Part shown: piece by piece, positions 7,652 to 11,587 of the stretch
Numbering within the stretch: position 1 is the stretch's first letter
Layout: every line of letters begins with the position of its first letter
DNA from: Leucogyrophana mollusca
Taxonomy: Eukaryota > Basidiomycota > Agaricomycetes > Boletales
Direction: 5' to 3'
Length of the DNA stretch: 11,587 nt
Assembly (NCBI GenBank): GCA_021014945.1
Contig: MU266842.1
Coordinates: 1-11,587, forward strand
Position numbers and translations under genes: made by a program
The notes under the pieces: model-generated
Told to the model about the DNA's origin: nothing
The model's input: only the letters and a program-made list of their open reading frames with translations
Database searches by the model: none

Positions 7652-7886
7652 GACTTATATAGCGCGTTCAAGCTCCTATACTGTCCGAGGAAGATGATGC
7701 GCTTGTCGGGTAAGAACGGATGCCCAAGAACCTTGTCCCTCCCCGATTGCCCCTCAAGAACCGACGCCAACCCAATTGTGCTCCGGGAGCTATGGGCTAT
7801 GTCAGCGCCCATGGCGCTAACAGTACAGCTGACAAAAGCTGACAAGGCGTGACGGCGATACCCCTGTAATGACCCGGCATTTCGTC

Positions 7887-7891
7887 TATAA
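7887..7891 (+). promoter_or_regulatory. TATA box of the GH3-like gene
   Basis: TATAA in the context TCTATAAGG lies 51 nt upstream of the ATG at 7943. The C/T-rich stretch just before the ATG fits a fungal 5' leader. Confidence 0.55.
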
Positions 7892-7942
7892 GGACCCAAT
7901 GGATCATTCCCGATCTGCTAGTGTTCCCCCATTCCCTATACA

Positions 7943-10047
7943 ATGTCAGTTCCAGACCCCGTCCCCGTTCTTACCTCCGAGCTGCAAAGCACACTCCAGG
8001 ACCGCATCGAGAAGGTGCTGACTCGCATCATCAACGCAAATCTGCACACGCGCTATGTACAAGAGTCACCGGTCTTTGCCGACTTCCGTGACTCGATCGA
8101 GTGCTTAAGCAATGATCTCGAGGCTAGGGACAAAGTACTCCTAGAATCCTTTCGCACAGTTGTTCCGTTAACCACCTACGCCTCACACGAGCCTTTCATT
8201 TCCAAGTTTTTGGAGCAGCCTTGCATGGAAGACGATGTCAAGAACCTATTTGCACCTGGCCTCCCGAACTTCATCGCACCATCGAGTGCGACGTCCGGAA
8301 AAGCACCCAAGTTCTTCGCCAGGTATCGGCACCCGCCTGGTGTTGACAGGGTCGATATTCCCATCTCAAAAGATGGCGGCAAAACATGCGCCCTGTTCTC
8401 CTTGGTTTCTCATCGGCTTCTCGAGATTCGGGGCGACGCCGACAAAGAAACGACAATCCCCATCACTCTTGTATCGTCAGGCGGCATTCGAATGCGACAT
8501 GACCTCGGCGTCGACAAGGATCCTTTATTAATGAAGCTGACAAGTCGGTCAACGCCCTTCTTACAAACTCAGGTCCAGAAACTAACTTTGAGTTCACCCA
8601 GTGCCGGCCAACACTTCTCCTCTTGCCGTCAGCTTCCTCCGCAACTACCGTTCGTTCCTCCTCATGCACGCCTTGTTCGCATTAGCGGACGCGAAGCTGG
8701 AGATCATGTTCATGACACTCAGCACCATCTTCGTCGACTTGGTCAGGTACATGGAGGAGGAATGGGTCACACTCGTGACGTGTGTTGAAACGGGAGAGTT
8801 ACCCGACTACGAAGGGGTCGACGAGATCCGACAATACCTGGAGGCAGGCTCTTCAGTGCTCCATACGCCGATAAACTCTCACAAGCCATGCATCTAGCCC
8901 AAGCTTCCTCCCAATCCTGCTCGGGCTGCGGAACTACGTGCCATCGGAGTAGCCACAGACACACCTGGAAGGCTGGTCAAAGTATGGCCGGGATTCAAGA
9001 CGGTTGTAGCTGTCGCAAGCGGCTTGTTTGCTTCAGCGTTACCCAAGGTACGAGACAGTTCAATTTCCGATCCCTTTTTTCACTTAATGATGGCCTCACT
9101 CGTGCCATATTCATGATAGATGCGCCATTACCTGGGGCCGACCGTACTCATACGTAGTCTAGGGTTAATTGCGAGCGAAGGTTACGTCGGCCTAGTGTAC
9201 AACCCGTCGGAGCTTAACCTGTTCAAAGCCGTCTCCGACGACGTGGTCGAGTATCTAGATGTTTCATTGGATGAAACTGCTGCTAGCCTGGTCCCCGCGG
9301 TAGGAAACCTGGCACTTACCTTTCGCACAATGCTGATTTCATGCAGTGGGAGCTCCAATTAGGACACAGGTATGAAATCGTACTGACCACCCGCGATGGC
9401 TTGTGGCGTTACCGCCTGGATGATATCATCGAGGTCGCAGGCTTTGACCCAAGTGACGGCACCCCAATCCTGAAATATGTAGAACGTCGAAAGTAAGCAG
9501 GTCGTCTCTGCTCTCTCAACCTGCACACATTTCAAACGATACATTCTGATAGTGTTGTGGCGCGACCGGGTGGAATAGAGACCGCCGGAAAGACGCTCGC
9601 GGATGCGATCTTTGGCACACAAGCGACTCTTGGAAAAATTGTGGAGTTCACTGTGGTCAACGACGAACGGGTTATGCCGCCGTGCCTCGGGTATCTTGTC
9701 GAGATAGAGGGCGCGATCAGTCAGTTGCTTGATTCCCGATGAGCTCATTTACATTGCCTCACAGGGGCTCACACTTGCCCTGATCTACAGGTCCGAATGC
9801 ACATACGGCACTGCAGCAGCTTCACGACAACCTCTACCATGCCAACGACAACCTCCAGCACGCCCTCGACGACGGTAGGGTTGGTCCACCCACAGTCCGC
9901 ATCCTCAACCCCGGGACTTTCAGAGAGTTTCGCGAGTGGAAGATTGGACTGGCAAACTCGGGTGTTGGACAGATGAAGGTGCCTGTTGTACTATCGGATG
10001 AGACGGCCGTGAGGTGGGTCCTTGAGCGGGTCGTGCAGGAGATATGA
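7943..10047 (+). CDS. GH3-family acyl-amido synthetase-like protein, 7 exons, 584 aa
   Basis: Exons are 7943-8543, 8602-8855, 8898-9047, 9120-9299, 9347-9492, 9553-9719 and 9791-10047 (1755 nt, phases consistent). GH3 proteins are ANL-superfamily enzymes; plant members adenylate acyl acids such as auxin or jasmonate with ATP and conjugate them to amino acids. The substrate of fungal members is unknown to me. Visible motifs are an ATP-loop-like SSATSGKAPK (114-123), FLLMHALFALADAKLEIM (219-236) with FVDLVRYMEEEW (244-255), a second ATP motif LIASEGYVGLVYN (351-363), and YEIVLTTRDGLWRYRLDDI (404-422). The family consensus YRxGD has Asp in place of Gly at 420. The C-terminal domain carries LGKIVEFTVV and FREFREWK. 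Length is normal for GH3. Splice support is good: ACTAAC in intron 1 (8544-8601), GTAAGC at 9493. Intron 2 (8856-8897, 42 nt) is the weakest; acceptor 8903 also keeps frame. Confidence 0.88.
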
Positions 10048-11514
10048 AGGGCGCCAGAAACTCCTCTCTACGTGCTAACATGGTCTTCACGACACAATGC
10101 CGAGTGGGAACACTGTCAGGCGAAACAGAACGTCATATGTCCAGTCGGGACGGAGCTGTGAGTCGAACAATGTATTGTAATCGATCGAAACTGTGGAGTG
10201 AGCATATACTGTCCCCTTTTATTGAGGACATCCGACTCCTCACATTGGTACTAGATTACTGGGACCCCATGTCAAGTGTCTCCGGACGAAATGCGACGAG
10301 GGGAGGGCGGGTCAGGATACACCGCCCTTCACTATAAGTGGCAGGATGATGACGAGCCAATGTCGAGGTGGGGATGGCTTTTCGGTCATTGCAATTGTGT
10401 TCCTCTGGGCGATGGCGAAGCGCGGGCCGAAGGGCGTTTTGGAAGGAGGAAGCAGAGGTAGAGCATCACCGAGTAGAGAATAAGTATTCGTATTTCGAGA
10501 CGTCCTGCAAGATCCTGAACACGTCGATTTGAAAACACCGGTGCAGGCCATCTGCTCACATAATGTCTTCGATGCGGGAATCATAAGCGTGTGTGACCGT
10601 TATTCGGGGGAGTGCCATTTGTTTCTCTGGAGATGGCAAATATATGCGTGATAAATGACCCCCAGCAGACTGCTCGCTGTCACCCGTTGGACGACATGCA
10701 CAAGAACAGAAGCCGCGAATATCCTGGAAGGCCTGGAAAACGGCTGTATTTGGGGTGCTGAGTTAGAGGCTCACCTCTCGCTCCCAGGAGACAGAAACCA
10801 TCAGAAGCCCTCTGAGGCGATGGCGTTTGCCTGGTACGCTTCTCTGCCTCTGGCCGTCTCCTGCCTCCCCAATGTACTCCTACGGCAAGCATCTCTCAAG
10901 CCCCGTGACCTATGATGGACACACCTAGCAATCAGAAAGATTTCTTGGTAATTTCACAACACTTGCAGATCGGGACATATATCGTACAGTATTGCATCTT
11001 TGTCCGCTGCATCGTGGGTAGAGCGTTTGCTGGGGAATGGTTACACATCACGCCGACTTGACACTAAGTCCGATCCCATTGCAGAATTGTACTAGCCGTA
11101 GATGCATACTAAAAATACAATCTGATTGGCTCACTATGTTGATGTTTTTCGGCGCATCAAGAAGTGTATCAGTCGGGTGTCGCGGAGTGCTATTTTTGAC
11201 GTTTGTTTGGCAATAGCCTCTGATCCTAACATCGCAACAACTGGAATGGCCACCCGCCGGCACCGAGAATACATTGCGGGGTCGTCCACGATTTCCTTCG
11301 AGGCTGCGCTGCCTCGAGTCGCTGCACAAAATATCTCACATTCTGCACCGCCCACCGGTTTCTATGCTTTGCCGACTACCTTGCACTTTGTTGCGGTGTC
11401 AGCAGTCAACACTAATCTTCCTGGACGCAGCAATCCTGCCCCGTTGAACACTGATCGAGTGATGTGATGGCGGATGGGACAATCGCAGCCCTACGTAGCT
11501 ACACCGCCTCTTCG
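10048..11514. other. Intergenic stretch, no gene recognised
   Basis: It begins with the GH3-like 3' untranslated region. Two frames are worth noting but unsupported. One is a 45-codon plus-strand frame at 10346-10483 with a possible membrane segment (FSVIAIVFLWAMAKRG). The other is a 73-codon frame at 11246-11467 that opens with an ATGGCC start and lacks family motifs. No splice-consistent model or repeat copy of R1-R3 was found. Confidence 0.4.
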
Positions 11515-11527
11515 ATTGGTATAAAAG
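11515..11527 (+). promoter_or_regulatory. Core promoter of a gene starting beyond the window
   Basis: ATTGG (reverse CCAAT) at 11515-11519 directly abuts TATAAAAG at 11520-11527. The following 60 nt become rich in C, T and A (CTCCATCTTCCAACTGCTACTC and so on), typical of a fungal transcription start and 5' leader. No ATG occurs before the window ends, so the coding region should start just to the right. Confidence 0.65.
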
Positions 11528-11587
11528 ATACTGCAGGTACCGTAGGATTTCTCCATCTTCCAACTGCTACTCCCTCAAACCACAACT

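Noticed and set aside
9359..9748. 129-codon minus-strand frame
   Set aside because: It lies opposite GH3 exons 5 and 6, which carry the conserved motifs.
1..11587. A new multi-gene defence or biosynthetic system
   Set aside because: No toxin-immunity, nuclease, NLR, polyketide or peptide synthetase genes or operon-like coupling were seen. The intact genes are separate fungal families with relics between them.

Overview
The window looks like a nuclear contig from a filamentous basidiomycete (Agaricomycete type). Genes carry many short introns (about 33-72 nt) with GTRNGT-like donors, CTAAC/CTGAT-like branch sites and YAG acceptors. Coding frames favour C/G at third positions. The recognisable families are fungal or basidiomycete ones. 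No tRNA, rRNA, CRISPR or bacterial-type feature was seen. All gene models were built by hand from splice signals and remembered family patterns; nothing was searched or aligned by computer.

Layout, left to right. (1) 1-1329: non-coding, with two strong inverted repeats and the first copy of a roughly 110-bp repeat (R1). (2) 1330-2611 (+): a decayed histidine protein methyltransferase (HPM1/METTL18-type) gene with two Trp-to-TAG stops and deletions. Its tail runs into a GGTGAA-like hexamer tract and repeat R2. (3) 3025-3142 (+): a frameshifted scrap of a steroid 5-alpha-reductase C-terminal domain (R3). (4) 3235-4806 (-): an apparently intact 11-exon DUF6534-type multi-pass membrane protein, 349 aa. 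(5) 5288-5725: second copies of R1 and R2, now side by side. (6) 5825-7081 (+): an LRAT/NlpC-P60-like protein with a His-Trp motif, a NCQxF motif and a C-terminal membrane segment; one in-frame stop has to lie in an intron. (7) 7148-7498 (+): second 5-alpha-reductase remnant (R3'). (8) 7454-7651 (-): an unidentified coding-like fragment. (9) 7943-10047 (+): an apparently intact 7-exon GH3-family acyl-amido synthetase-like gene, 584 aa. (10) 10048-11514: no recognised gene. (11) 11515-11587: core promoter and probable 5' leader of a gene starting just beyond the window.

The repeats R1, R2 and R3 occur twice in the same order and orientation (about 305-3142 and 5288-7280). This points to an old segmental duplication that later decayed. 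The methyltransferase body survives only in the left copy and the LRAT-like gene only in the right copy. The three apparently living genes (DUF6534, LRAT-like, GH3) do not form an evident pathway. The LRAT-like and GH3 proteins both belong to families acting on acyl groups, but a link between them is only a guess.
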